DNA from: an uncultured Arenimonas sp.
Lineage (GTDB): Bacteria > Pseudomonadota > Gammaproteobacteria > Xanthomonadales > Xanthomonadaceae
DNA length: 64,000 nt
Assembly (NCBI GenBank): GCA_946480565.1
Contig: CAMLKR010000001.1
Location: 1-64,000, forward strand
Direction of reading: 5' to 3'
Shown: one piece after another, positions 33,459 to 40,765 of the stretch
Numbering within the stretch: the stretch's first letter is position 1
Layout of the letters: each line of letters starts with the position of its first letter
The notes under the pieces: model-generated
The model's input: only the letters and a program-made list of their open reading frames with translations
Database searches by the model: none
What the model was told of the DNA's origin: nothing
Program-made: the position numbers and the translations under genes

Positions 33459-34412
33459 TCAGCGCTCCGGCGCCACCTGTTCCGCCCAGGCCGCCGGCGC
33501 GCCCTGCCCGTCGAGGAAGGGGATCACCGTTTCGGCCAGCGCGGGCGACGAGAACACTTCGTAGTGCGTCAGGTTCGGAAGGATGGCCAGGCGGTTTTCC
33601 GACATGTGCTCGCGGCCCCAGCCGGCGTCGCGCAGGCCGCCGCCCAGCAGCTGGTAGAACTGCACGATGTGCTCGGGGCGCAGCATGTCGCTGTCGCCGT
33701 AGACCAGCATCACCGGCATGCGCAGGGTCCTGACCTCGTCCGACCAGTCGTAGGGCCGGCGCATCCAGGCGCCCATCTGGTCGAGCAGCTTCGGGAAGTC
33801 CTGCGGCCGCGGCGCACGTTCGCGGTAGACCTGGTACATCGGCGTGCCGACCATGTCCTTGGCCATCGCGCCGGTCAGCTGCGCCTGCAGCGGCAGCATC
33901 TCGGGATGGAAACCGTCGCGGGCGAAGCCGGCCGAGGCCACCACCAGGCGGCGCACTCGCGCGGGGTGCTGGATGGCCAGGCGCAGGCCCACGCCGCCAC
34001 CCATCGAATAGCCCACCACGTCCACCTGCGGGTGGCCGAGTTCCGCCACCAGCACGGCCAGGTCGTCGGCCATCGCCTTGAAGTCGATCGGCCGGTCGCC
34101 CAGCGCGGTGCGGCCGTGCCCGTGCAGGTCGACGGCGATGACGGTGCGCGAGCGCGCCAGCATCGGCAGCACCGGCCCGAACATGTCCAGCGTTCCCAGC
34201 CCGCCGTGCAGCAGCAGCAGCGGTTCGCCGCGGCCGTGCAGCTCGTAGTAATAGCGCAGCCCGTTCACCGGCACGTAGCCGCTGCGCAGGGGCGCGGACG
34301 CCGCCGCGGGCGCGGCGGGTCCGGTGGTTTCGGCGGCGGCGGGTGCCAGGGTGGCCAGCAGCAGGGCGAGGACGGCGAGACAGCGGCGCGCGGACTGGGA
34401 AAGGTTCATCAC
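33459..34412 (-). CDS. Exported alpha/beta hydrolase
   Basis: The 317-residue precursor has a signal peptide (MMNLSQSARRCLAVLALLLATLAPAAA). The fold shows LLLLHGGLGTLDMF (oxyanion region), DLHGHGRT and the serine nucleophile in VVGYSMGGGV, with acid DSD and a C-terminal His region (NLTHYEVF). It is likely an esterase or lactonase in the periplasm. It ends 10 bases from the ECF unit in convergent orientation and its start region is shared with ntrC on the other strand. Confidence 0.82.
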   Translation of the reverse strand: MMNLSQSARRCLAVLALLLATLAPAAAETTGPAAPAAASAPLRSGYVPVNGLRYYYELHGRGEPLLLLHGGLGTLDMFGPVLPMLARSRTVIAVDLHGHGRTALGDRPIDFKAMADDLAVLVAELGHPQVDVVGYSMGGGVGLRLAIQHPARVRRLVVASAGFARDGFHPEMLPLQAQLTGAMAKDMVGTPMYQVYRERAPRPQDFPKLLDQMGAWMRRPYDWSDEVRTLRMPVMLVYGDSDMLRPEHIVQFYQLLGGGLRDAGWGREHMSENRLAILPNLTHYEVFSSPALAETVIPFLDGQGAPAAWAEQVAPER

Positions 34413-34504
34413 GGATCTCCTGGAGGGCGAGCCCGACGACCGGGTTCACTGACTCGACGAACCAGCGGCACCGGATTCGACAGCCCCGCGGGTCCGGGCT
34501 GTCA

Positions 34505-34525
34505 TTTGCACCGCGTTGGTGCAAA
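34505..34525. promoter_or_regulatory. NtrC-type binding dyad upstream of ntrC
   Basis: Arms tttgcacc (34505-34512) and ggtgcaaa (34518-34525) pair perfectly around a five-base spacer, matching the known NtrC site TGCACC-N5-GGTGCA. It ends eight bases before the ntrC ATG, a place expected for autorepression. Confidence 0.8.
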
Positions 34526-34533
34526 CTGCGCCC

Positions 34534-35934
34534 ATGCCCACCCCCTCCCGCCTCTGGGTCATCGACGACGACCGCGCCGTGCGCTTCGTGCTGGCCGAGG
34601 CCCTGCGCGATGCCGGTTACGCCGTCTCCGCCTTCGAAGGCGCGAAGCAGGCGCTGGCCGCGCTCGAAGACGAGCCCGCGCCGGACCTCGTCTTCACCGA
34701 CGTCCGCATGCCCGAGATGGACGGCCTGGCCCTGCTCGAGGCCCTGAAGGCCCGCCGCCCCGACCTGCCGGTGATCGTGATGTCGGCCTATACCGACGTG
34801 GCCAGCACCGCCGGCGCCTTCCGCGGCGGCGCGCACGAATTCCTGTCCAAGCCCTTCGACCTGGACGAGGCCGTGGCCCTGGCCGAACGCGCGCTGCCGC
34901 AGCGCGCCGAACCCGCCGCCCAACCCGCACCACCAACCACCAACGACGAACTCATCGGCGACAGCCCCGCCATGCGCGAACTCTTCCGCGCCATCGGCCG
35001 CCTCGCCCAGGCGCCGCTGTCGGTGCTGATCACCGGCGAAACCGGCACCGGCAAGGAACTGGTGGCGCGCGCCCTGCACCGCGAATCGCCGCGCGCGCGC
35101 AAACCCTTCGTCGCGCTCAACACCGCCGCCATCCCGGCCGAGCTGCTGGAAAGCGAACTGTTCGGCCACGAGGCCGGCGCCTTCACCGGCGCCAACAAGC
35201 GCCACGTCGGCCGCTTCGAACAGGCCGACGGCGGCACCCTGTTCCTGGACGAGATCGGCGACATGCCCGCCGCCCTGCAGACCCGCCTGCTGCGCGTGCT
35301 GGCCGAGGGCGAATTCTTCCGCGTCGGCGGCCGCGAACTGATCAAGGTGGACGTGCGCGTCATCGCCGCCACCCACCAGGACCTGGAAGCCAGGGTGCGC
35401 GACGGCAGCTTCCGCGCCGACCTGCTGCACCGCCTGGACGTGGTGCGCCTGCAGCTGCCGCCCCTGCGCGAACGCAAGGGCGACGTGCCGGCCCTGGCCG
35501 CGCGTTTCCTGGCCCAGGCCGCGAAAAAACTCGGCGCTCCCGCCAAACGTTTCCACCCCGAAGCCCTGAAGCGCCTGCAGGCCCACGACTGGCCCGGCAA
35601 CGTGCGCGAACTCGAGAACCTGTGCTGGCGCCTGGCCGCCCTGGCCCCCGGCGAAGCCATCACCCCGCGCGACCTGGGCAGCGCCCTGCGCAGCGGCCCC
35701 GGCACCGACCCCGGCGACTGGACCCGCCCCCTGGCCCAGGCCGTGCGCGAGGCCCTGGCCCGCGGAGACACCGCCCTGCACGCCACCCTGCGCGAAAAGT
35801 TTGACCAGGTTCTGCTGGAGACCGCGTTGGACCACACCGAGGGGCACCGGCAGCAGGCGGCGGAGAAGCTGGGGTTGGGGAGGAATACGGTGACGCGAAA
35901 GTTGGGGGTGGTGCGGGGGCGGAATAAGCACTGA
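34534..35934 (+). CDS. ntrC: Nitrogen regulation response regulator NtrC (NR(I))
   Basis: The 466-residue protein has a receiver with acceptor Asp56 in LVFTDVRMPEMDGL, an AAA+ domain with Walker A GETGTGKE, the sigma-54 contact loop GAFTGA, Walker B LFLDEIGDMP, and a C-terminal Fis-type helix-turn-helix (HRQQAAEKLGLGRNTVTRKL). All NtrC features are intact, including the C-terminal LREKFDQVLLETAL linker typical of GlnG. Its usual partner ntrB is 7.9 kb upstream. The start follows the NtrC dyad directly. Confidence 0.94.
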   Translation: MPTPSRLWVIDDDRAVRFVLAEALRDAGYAVSAFEGAKQALAALEDEPAPDLVFTDVRMPEMDGLALLEALKARRPDLPVIVMSAYTDVASTAGAFRGGAHEFLSKPFDLDEAVALAERALPQRAEPAAQPAPPTTNDELIGDSPAMRELFRAIGRLAQAPLSVLITGETGTGKELVARALHRESPRARKPFVALNTAAIPAELLESELFGHEAGAFTGANKRHVGRFEQADGGTLFLDEIGDMPAALQTRLLRVLAEGEFFRVGGRELIKVDVRVIAATHQDLEARVRDGSFRADLLHRLDVVRLQLPPLRERKGDVPALAARFLAQAAKKLGAPAKRFHPEALKRLQAHDWPGNVRELENLCWRLAALAPGEAITPRDLGSALRSGPGTDPGDWTRPLAQAVREALARGDTALHATLREKFDQVLLETALDHTEGHRQQAAEKLGLGRNTVTRKLGVVRGRNKH

Positions 35935-36012
35935 GCGCTTCATCGGTCCGGGCGTGACGGACCACCAGATCGCGCAGTTGATGGTTCCAGACAGCATGGA
36001 TCTACCCCAACG

Positions 36013-36044
36013 GGCTGGCGATGCCGAGTTGCCCATCGCCAGCC
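36013..36044. terminator. Inverted repeat between ntrC and hydrolase gene ends
   Basis: Arms ggctggcgatg (36013-36023) and catcgccagcc (36034-36044) pair perfectly with a ten-base loop. It lies between two convergent genes, so it may end both transcripts. There is no T run on either strand. Confidence 0.5.
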
Positions 36045-36057
36045 AGAGCGGATCGAC

Positions 36058-36990
36058 TCATCGCTCGATATTGCGATCCAGGAACTCAAGCATGCGCTCC
36101 GCGATCTCCTCGCCATGCGTCTCGATCGCGAAGTGCCCCGAATCGACGAAGCGCACCTCGGCCTTCGGGTTGTCGCGCTGGTAGGCTTCCGCGCCGGCGG
36201 GGAGGAAGAAGGGGTCGTTCTTGCCCCAGATCGCCAGGGTCGGCGGCTGGTGCTGGCGGAAGTAGGCGTGCAGGGCTTCGTATTGCTTGATGTTGCTGCC
36301 GTAGTCCAGCAGCAGGTCCATCTGCGGCTCGTCGCCGTGGCGCGCGATCGCGGCGGACGCCAGCTGGTAGCTTTCCGGGGCGATCAGCGACGTGTCTTTG
36401 ACGCCTTCGGTGTACTGCCACTTGATCATGTCGGGCGTGTTGAAGCGGCGCAGCGCCTCGCGGTTCCCGGCGGTGGGCGCGGCCCAGGCCTTGCGCATGT
36501 CGGCCCAGCCTTCGCTCAGGCCTTCTTCGTAGGCGTTGCCGTTCTGGCTGACGATGGCGGTGATCTTCTGCGGGTTGGCCACGGCCAGGCGCCAGCCCAC
36601 GGGTGCGCCGTAGTCGAACACGTAGATCGCGTAGCTATCCAGGCCCTTCTCGACCGTGAAGGCGTCGATCACCTGGGCCAGGTTGTCGAAGGTGTAGTTG
36701 AACTTGACCCCGGGCTGGACCGTGGTCTGCCCGAACGCCGGCAGGTCCGGCGCGATCACGTGGTAGCGCTCGGCCAGCACCGGGATCAGGTCGCGGAACA
36801 TGTGCGAGGAGGCTCCGAAGCCGTGCAGCAGCAAAACCTTCGGCGCATCGGTCGGGCCGGCCTCGCGGTAGAACAGGCTGACGCCCTGGATCTCGGCCGT
36901 CCGGTAGTGGACCTGGCGGGGGGCGTCGGCCGCGGTGGCCGACAGGGGGCCGCCCAGGGCGGCGGCAAACAGCAGGGCTTTGGCGTTCAT
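36058..36990 (-). CDS. Exported alpha/beta hydrolase, epoxide-hydrolase-like
   Basis: The 310-residue precursor has a signal peptide (MNAKALLFAAALGGPLSATAADA). The fold shows LLLHGFGASSHMF, DLPAFGQT and the nucleophile elbow YVFDYGAPVGW, with Asp in the nucleophile place as in epoxide hydrolases and dehalogenases. C-terminal acid and His are in GKNDPFF and DSGHFAIE. It is divergent from the CGNR regulator gene, and two operator-like palindromes lie between them. Confidence 0.82.
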   Translation of the reverse strand: MNAKALLFAAALGGPLSATAADAPRQVHYRTAEIQGVSLFYREAGPTDAPKVLLLHGFGASSHMFRDLIPVLAERYHVIAPDLPAFGQTTVQPGVKFNYTFDNLAQVIDAFTVEKGLDSYAIYVFDYGAPVGWRLAVANPQKITAIVSQNGNAYEEGLSEGWADMRKAWAAPTAGNREALRRFNTPDMIKWQYTEGVKDTSLIAPESYQLASAAIARHGDEPQMDLLLDYGSNIKQYEALHAYFRQHQPPTLAIWGKNDPFFLPAGAEAYQRDNPKAEVRFVDSGHFAIETHGEEIAERMLEFLDRNIER

Positions 36991-37024
36991 GGCGGTTCCT
37001 CGGGGTGGGGTGGGTGGCCGGAAG

Positions 37025-37109
37025 TAACCTTTCAATGAACGTTTAGAAGGTTACGGTGGCGGAGTCTGCGCCGGCCGATGTAACCTGTCAACAATTATTT
37101 TGGAGGTTA
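37025..37109. promoter_or_regulatory. Paired palindromes between hydrolase and CGNR genes
   Basis: Two imperfect dyads share the half-site taacct/aggtta: taacctt (37025-37031) with aaggtta (37047-37053), and taacct (37081-37086) with aggtta (37104-37109). They flank the divergent promoters and are the likely binding sites of the CGNR protein. Confidence 0.65.
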
Positions 37110-37113
37110 TCCA

Positions 37114-37752
37114 ATGGCCACCGCAGCAACCCGGGAAACGAAGGGCATGACCGAAGCGCCCCGGCTGGGCGACCACCTGGCCCTGGACCTGCTGAACACC
37201 GAGGCCCGCGTCCAGGGCCAGACCTTCGACTTCTGGACGAGCAACCAGGACGTGCTGCGGTGGCTGGCCCAGAACGGCGTCGCGCAGACCGGCAAACAAA
37301 CAGCGCCCGCGGATCTGCTGCAGCGGGGCCGGGAGTTGAGGGCCGTCGTGCGCGACCTGGTCACGGCCCGCAAGCAGGGCGCGCGTGTGGATATCGACGC
37401 GCTGAACCACTTCCTGCATCCCCACCTCACGTCCCCGCAGCTTCAGCGCGACGGCGAGGGCCATCTGGTGATGACCCGCGTGGCCCGCGGCGACACCACC
37501 GCGTCCCTGCTCGGCCCGGTGGCCGAAGCCGCCGCGGAGCTGTTGGCCGAAGGCGACTTCACCCTGGTCCGGCAGTGCGAGCACGAGGACTGCGTGCTGT
37601 GGTTCTACGACCGCACCAAGTCCCACAAGCGGCGCTGGTGCAGCATGGCGCTGTGCGGCAACCGGCATAAGGCCGCGCAGTTCAGGAAGCGCGGCAGCGG
37701 GACGTCCGCGGAACTTGCGCGTGCACCTGCCCGGAAAAGCACGAAGGCCTGA
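37114..37752 (+). CDS. CGNR zinc-finger (ABATE domain) regulator
   Basis: The 212-residue protein has an N-terminal ABATE domain (LGDHLALDLLNTEARVQGQTFDFW) and a C-terminal CGNR zinc finger (about 160-205) with Cys in CEHEDC and CSMALCGNRHKA. The zinc finger binds DNA and the ABATE domain may sense a ligand. Its neighbour on the other strand is the exported hydrolase, the likely target. The start follows ggaggt at nine bases and the second palindrome. Confidence 0.88.
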   Translation: MATAATRETKGMTEAPRLGDHLALDLLNTEARVQGQTFDFWTSNQDVLRWLAQNGVAQTGKQTAPADLLQRGRELRAVVRDLVTARKQGARVDIDALNHFLHPHLTSPQLQRDGEGHLVMTRVARGDTTASLLGPVAEAAAELLAEGDFTLVRQCEHEDCVLWFYDRTKSHKRRWCSMALCGNRHKAAQFRKRGSGTSAELARAPARKSTKA

Positions 37753-37767
37753 GCGGCCCCGGAAAGA

Positions 37768-38691
37768 TCAGCGCGGCACCTGGATCTCCGGCGCCTGCCG
37801 CGCCATCAGCTCCACCCCCCAGTCCATGAACACCCGCAGTTTGCGGCTGACGTGCCGGCTGGGCGGGAAGGCCAGGTACAGCGGCATTGCATCCAGCTGC
37901 CAGTCTTCGAACAGCGGCACCAGTTCGCCGCGGGCCAGCGGGGCGCGGGCCATGTATTGCGGCAGCCACAGCACGCCCAGGCCCGCCACGCCGGCGGCGA
38001 GGTAGGCGTTGCCGTCGTCCACGGTCAGCACGTTGCGGCTGCGCACTTCCAAATGTTCGTCGCCGCGGCGCAGGCTGTGGACCAGTGGGGCGCCGGTGCG
38101 TGAGCCGCGGTAACCGATGACCACATGCTGGTCGTAGTCCAATGCCCGCGGTGATGCCGGTGTGCCGGCGCGGGCCAGGTAGGCCGGCGCGGCGTACACG
38201 CCCAGTCGCAGGTCGGCCACGTGGCGGGCGCGCAGCGAGGTCTCGGTGAGTTCGCCGCCGCGCAGCACGCAGTCCACGTTTTCATCGATCAGGTCCACCT
38301 TGCGGTCGCTCACGCCCAGGTCCAGCTGGATATCCGGGTAGCGCGCATGGAAGTCGGGCAGGGCCGGCACCAGCACCAGGGTGGCCAGCGGGGCGGGTAC
38401 GTCCACGCGCAGCCGGCCGCGCGGCGCGGTGGAGGCCGCGGACAGGCTGGTCTCGGCATCGTCCAGGTCGGCCAGCAGGCGCACCACGCGTTCGTAATAC
38501 GCGGCGCCGTCGGCGGTCACGTTCACCTTGCGGGTGGTGCGGTTGAGCAGCTTCACCCGCAGGTGCGTTTCCAGCTGCTGCACCAGCTGGGTCACGCGGG
38601 TCTTGTTGGTCTGCAGCGTGTCGGCGGCCCGGGTGAAGCTGCCGGTTTCCACCACGCGGGCGAAGGCCTGCATCGCGTCCAGTCGGTCCAT
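37768..38691 (-). CDS. LysR-family transcriptional regulator
   Basis: The 307-residue protein has the LysR winged helix (about 1-60: MDRLDAMQAFARVVETGSFTRAADTLQTNKTRVTQLVQQLE) and a periplasmic-binding-like effector domain. It fits the CrgA-like subgroup. It is divergent from the RidA gene, and a dyad with the LysR T-N11-A character lies between. The start chosen is at the MDRLDAM motif that opens most members. Confidence 0.92.
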   Translation of the reverse strand: MDRLDAMQAFARVVETGSFTRAADTLQTNKTRVTQLVQQLETHLRVKLLNRTTRKVNVTADGAAYYERVVRLLADLDDAETSLSAASTAPRGRLRVDVPAPLATLVLVPALPDFHARYPDIQLDLGVSDRKVDLIDENVDCVLRGGELTETSLRARHVADLRLGVYAAPAYLARAGTPASPRALDYDQHVVIGYRGSRTGAPLVHSLRRGDEHLEVRSRNVLTVDDGNAYLAAGVAGLGVLWLPQYMARAPLARGELVPLFEDWQLDAMPLYLAFPPSRHVSRKLRVFMDWGVELMARQAPEIQVPR

Positions 38692-38713
38692 GCGCGGCTC
38701 CGGGCGGCGGGAT

Positions 38714-38732
38714 TGTTTGGATTCTACAAACA
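38714..38732. promoter_or_regulatory. LysR-type operator
   Basis: The dyad tgtttg-N7-caaaca begins 23 bases upstream of the LysR start and has the T-N11-A form. It probably serves autoregulation and activation of ridA. Confidence 0.6.
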
Positions 38733-38812
38733 GTGAAGCCGGGTCCGATGCGTTTATCCGGCCGGGGCCGGTACCTAGATTGGCGGGCACGACCCATTAC
38801 AGGAGTACCCCC

Positions 38813-39202
38813 ATGACCCGCGACGCCATCTTCCCCGCTGGCCGCCATGCGCTCTACGCCACCCACCGCTATTCGGCCGCCATCCGCTCCGGCGACCTGC
38901 TGTTCGTCTCCGGCCAGGTCGGCAGCCGCGACGACGGTTCGCCCGAACCCGATTTCGAAGCCCAGGTGCGCCTGGCCTTCGCCAACCTGCAGGCCACGCT
39001 GACCGCCGCCGGCTGCAGCCTGGACGACCTCGTCGACGTCACCACCTTCCACACCGACCCCGAACGCCAGTTCGACACCGTGCTCGCGGTGAAGGACGAG
39101 GTCTTCCCGTCCGTGCCCTATCCGAACTGGACCGCGGTCGGCGTGAACTGGCTGGCCGGCTTCGATTTCGAGATCAAGGTGATCGCGCGGATTCCGGCGT
39201 GA
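38813..39202 (+). CDS. RidA-family protein
   Basis: The 129-residue protein is in the RidA/YjgF family: YSAAIRSGDLLFVSGQVG, AFANLQATLTAAGCSLDDLVDVTTFHTD and the C-terminal FEIKVIARIPA. RidA proteins hydrolyse reactive enamines and imines that arise from PLP enzymes, though this divergent type lacks the full canonical Arg site (IARIPA in place of VEIDAIAR) and its substrate may differ. It is divergent from the LysR gene and probably its target. Confidence 0.85.
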   Translation: MTRDAIFPAGRHALYATHRYSAAIRSGDLLFVSGQVGSRDDGSPEPDFEAQVRLAFANLQATLTAAGCSLDDLVDVTTFHTDPERQFDTVLAVKDEVFPSVPYPNWTAVGVNWLAGFDFEIKVIARIPA

Positions 39203-39234
39203 CGCGCAGGGCGCACATCCCTGCGCGTCACGCC
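39196..39234. terminator. 16-bp perfect hairpin over the ridA stop
   Basis: Arms at 39196-39211 (ggcgtgacgcgcaggg) and 39219-39234 pair perfectly with a seven-base loop. It covers the ridA stop codon and faces the end of arr, so it may end both convergent transcripts. Confidence 0.6.
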
Positions 39235-39258
39235 GATGCGGACGCAGTGGTCGGGGAC

Positions 39259-39660
39259 TCAGTCCTCGATCGCCTCCACGCCCTGCCGATCCAGCTCCAG
39301 CAACCGCGCCCGCATCGTCGCCAGCTGCTCCGGCGTGTGGCCCACCCAGCCCAGCACCTCGCCCACCACGCGCAGCGGCTCGCGCGTGCGGTAGGACCGG
39401 GTCGGGTTGCCGGGGAAACGCTGGTTGGTGAGGTTGGGGTCGTCTTCGATCGGGCCGGTGGGCTCGACGATATAGATGCGACCGCGGCCTTCGCCCTGCG
39501 CCAGTTCCGCGCCCCAGGTGGCGGCCTCCAGCATGGCGGTCAGGTAGACGAAGCGGGCGGCGCGGCGCTGGCCGAAGTTCGAGGCACGGCCGGCCACGAT
39601 CAGGTCGCCGGGGGAAAGATCGGCCTTGGTGCCGTGGTACCAGAAGGTTTTTTCGGTCAT
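39259..39660 (-). CDS. arr: Rifampin ADP-ribosyltransferase
   Basis: The 133-residue protein matches Arr along its length: FWYHGTKADLSPGDLI, SNFG, VYLTAMLEAATWGAELA, GRIYIVEPTGPIEDDPNLTNQRFPGNPTRSYRTREPLRVVGEV. Arr transfers ADP-ribose from NAD+ to rifamycins and so gives resistance. It stands alone, without an integron or transposon visible near it, so it looks chromosomal. Its neighbour on the other side is a divergent exported hydrolase. Confidence 0.93.
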   Translation of the reverse strand: MTEKTFWYHGTKADLSPGDLIVAGRASNFGQRRAARFVYLTAMLEAATWGAELAQGEGRGRIYIVEPTGPIEDDPNLTNQRFPGNPTRSYRTREPLRVVGEVLGWVGHTPEQLATMRARLLELDRQGVEAIED

Positions 39661-39761
39661 CGGTGGATTCGCTCGTGGGCCTGTCGGTTCGACAGGGCGG
39701 CGATACTGCGGCGGCCGCCGGGCCTTGCCGCAAGCCCCCCGGCGATATATAAATTTGTTGT

Positions 39762-39790
39762 GGGAAGCGCCGGCGCTTCCCATTTTTTTT
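39762..39790 (+). terminator. Orphan Rho-independent terminator in the arr upstream region
   Basis: Arms gggaagcgcc and ggcgcttccc (39762-39781) pair perfectly, followed by a and eight T. It points along the + strand, where no gene ends. A second perfect hairpin, cctgtcg-gtt-cgacagg, lies at 39680-39696. The stretch 39661-39931 between arr and the hydrolase gene holds no further coding sequence. Confidence 0.75.
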
Positions 39791-39931
39791 GCCTTGCGGA
39801 AGGTCAGTCGGGCGAGCACCCGGATGAATTGGGAAGTAATGAGGACGATTCGGCACCTTTCGTCCGAGCTGCTCCGGGATAGTGGCCTCACCGGGACCGA
39901 CCCGGTCCATCCACTCCCAAGGAGCTCCGCC

Positions 39932-40705
39932 ATGAACATCCTCGCCCCGCTGGTCCTCGCCTCCGCCCTCGGCCTGAGTGCCGCCGCTGCCGCCGCCACC
40001 CCGTCGCCCATCGCCGATACCCGCCCGACCGTGGTGCTGGTGCACGGCGCCTTCGCCGACGGTTCGTCCTGGAACAAGCTCATTCCGCTGCTGCAGGCCC
40101 AGGGCCTGGACGCGGTCGCGGTGCAGAACCCGCTGACCTCGCTGGAAGACGACGTCGCGTTCGCCAACCGGGTCATCAACGCCCAGGCCGGCCCGGTCGT
40201 GCTGGTCGGCCATTCCTGGGGCGGTTCGGTCATCACCCAGGCCGGTGGCCACGACAAGGTGAAGGCCCTGGTCTACGTCGCCGCCTTCGCGCCCTCGCTG
40301 GGCACCGCGCCGGTGGTCGACACGAAGGACTTCCCGGCGCCTCCGGGCTTCGCGCACTTCATCACCGACGCCGAAGGCTTCCTCACCCTGCCCGCCGACG
40401 CCATCGCCCGCGATTTCGCCCAGGACGTCAGCGCCGAAGAAGCCAAGCTCATCCACGCCACCCAGGGCGCGGTGCGCGGCGCCAACTTCGAGCAGCCGGT
40501 CACCGTGGCCGCGTGGACCACCAAGCCTTCCTGGTACATCGTCGCGGCTGAAGACCGCATGATCGACCCGGGTGCGCAGCGCGCGCTGGCGGAGAAGATC
40601 GGTGCCAACACCACCGAGCTGCAGACCAGCCATGTGCCAATGGTGTCGAGCCCGGAAGAAGTGGCGAAGGTGATCGTGGAAGCGGCGCGCGCAGCGGCGA
40701 AGTAG
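39932..40705 (+). CDS. Exported alpha/beta hydrolase
   Basis: The 257-residue precursor has a signal peptide (about 1-22, ending AAAAA). It shows VLVHGAFADGSSWNKLIPLLQAQG, the serine nucleophile in VLVGHSWGGSV, the acid in AEDRMIDP and the catalytic His in SHVPMVSSPEEV. This is the EstC-like group of small hydrolases. It is separated from arr by 271 bases, and an inverted repeat follows its stop. Confidence 0.85.
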   Translation: MNILAPLVLASALGLSAAAAAATPSPIADTRPTVVLVHGAFADGSSWNKLIPLLQAQGLDAVAVQNPLTSLEDDVAFANRVINAQAGPVVLVGHSWGGSVITQAGGHDKVKALVYVAAFAPSLGTAPVVDTKDFPAPPGFAHFITDAEGFLTLPADAIARDFAQDVSAEEAKLIHATQGAVRGANFEQPVTVAAWTTKPSWYIVAAEDRMIDPGAQRALAEKIGANTTELQTSHVPMVSSPEEVAKVIVEAARAAAK

Positions 40706-40717
40706 GACGTGAGCAAA

Positions 40718-40757
40718 GCCGGCCTTGGGGAACGCCGACGGCCTTCCCCGGGCCGGC
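40718..40757. terminator. Inverted repeat between hydrolase and MocR gene ends
   Basis: The arms gccggccttggggaa (40718-40732) and ttccccgggccggc (40744-40757) pair with small mismatches. It probably ends both convergent transcripts. Confidence 0.45.
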
Positions 40758-40765
40758 GCAGTGGC

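Noticed and set aside
34494..34510. Possible sigma-54 site before ntrC (GG-N10-GC with TTTGCA)
   Set aside because: The -12 half is good but the -24 half (CCGGGCTG) matches poorly, and the TTTGCA is part of the NtrC dyad. Not counted among the sites.
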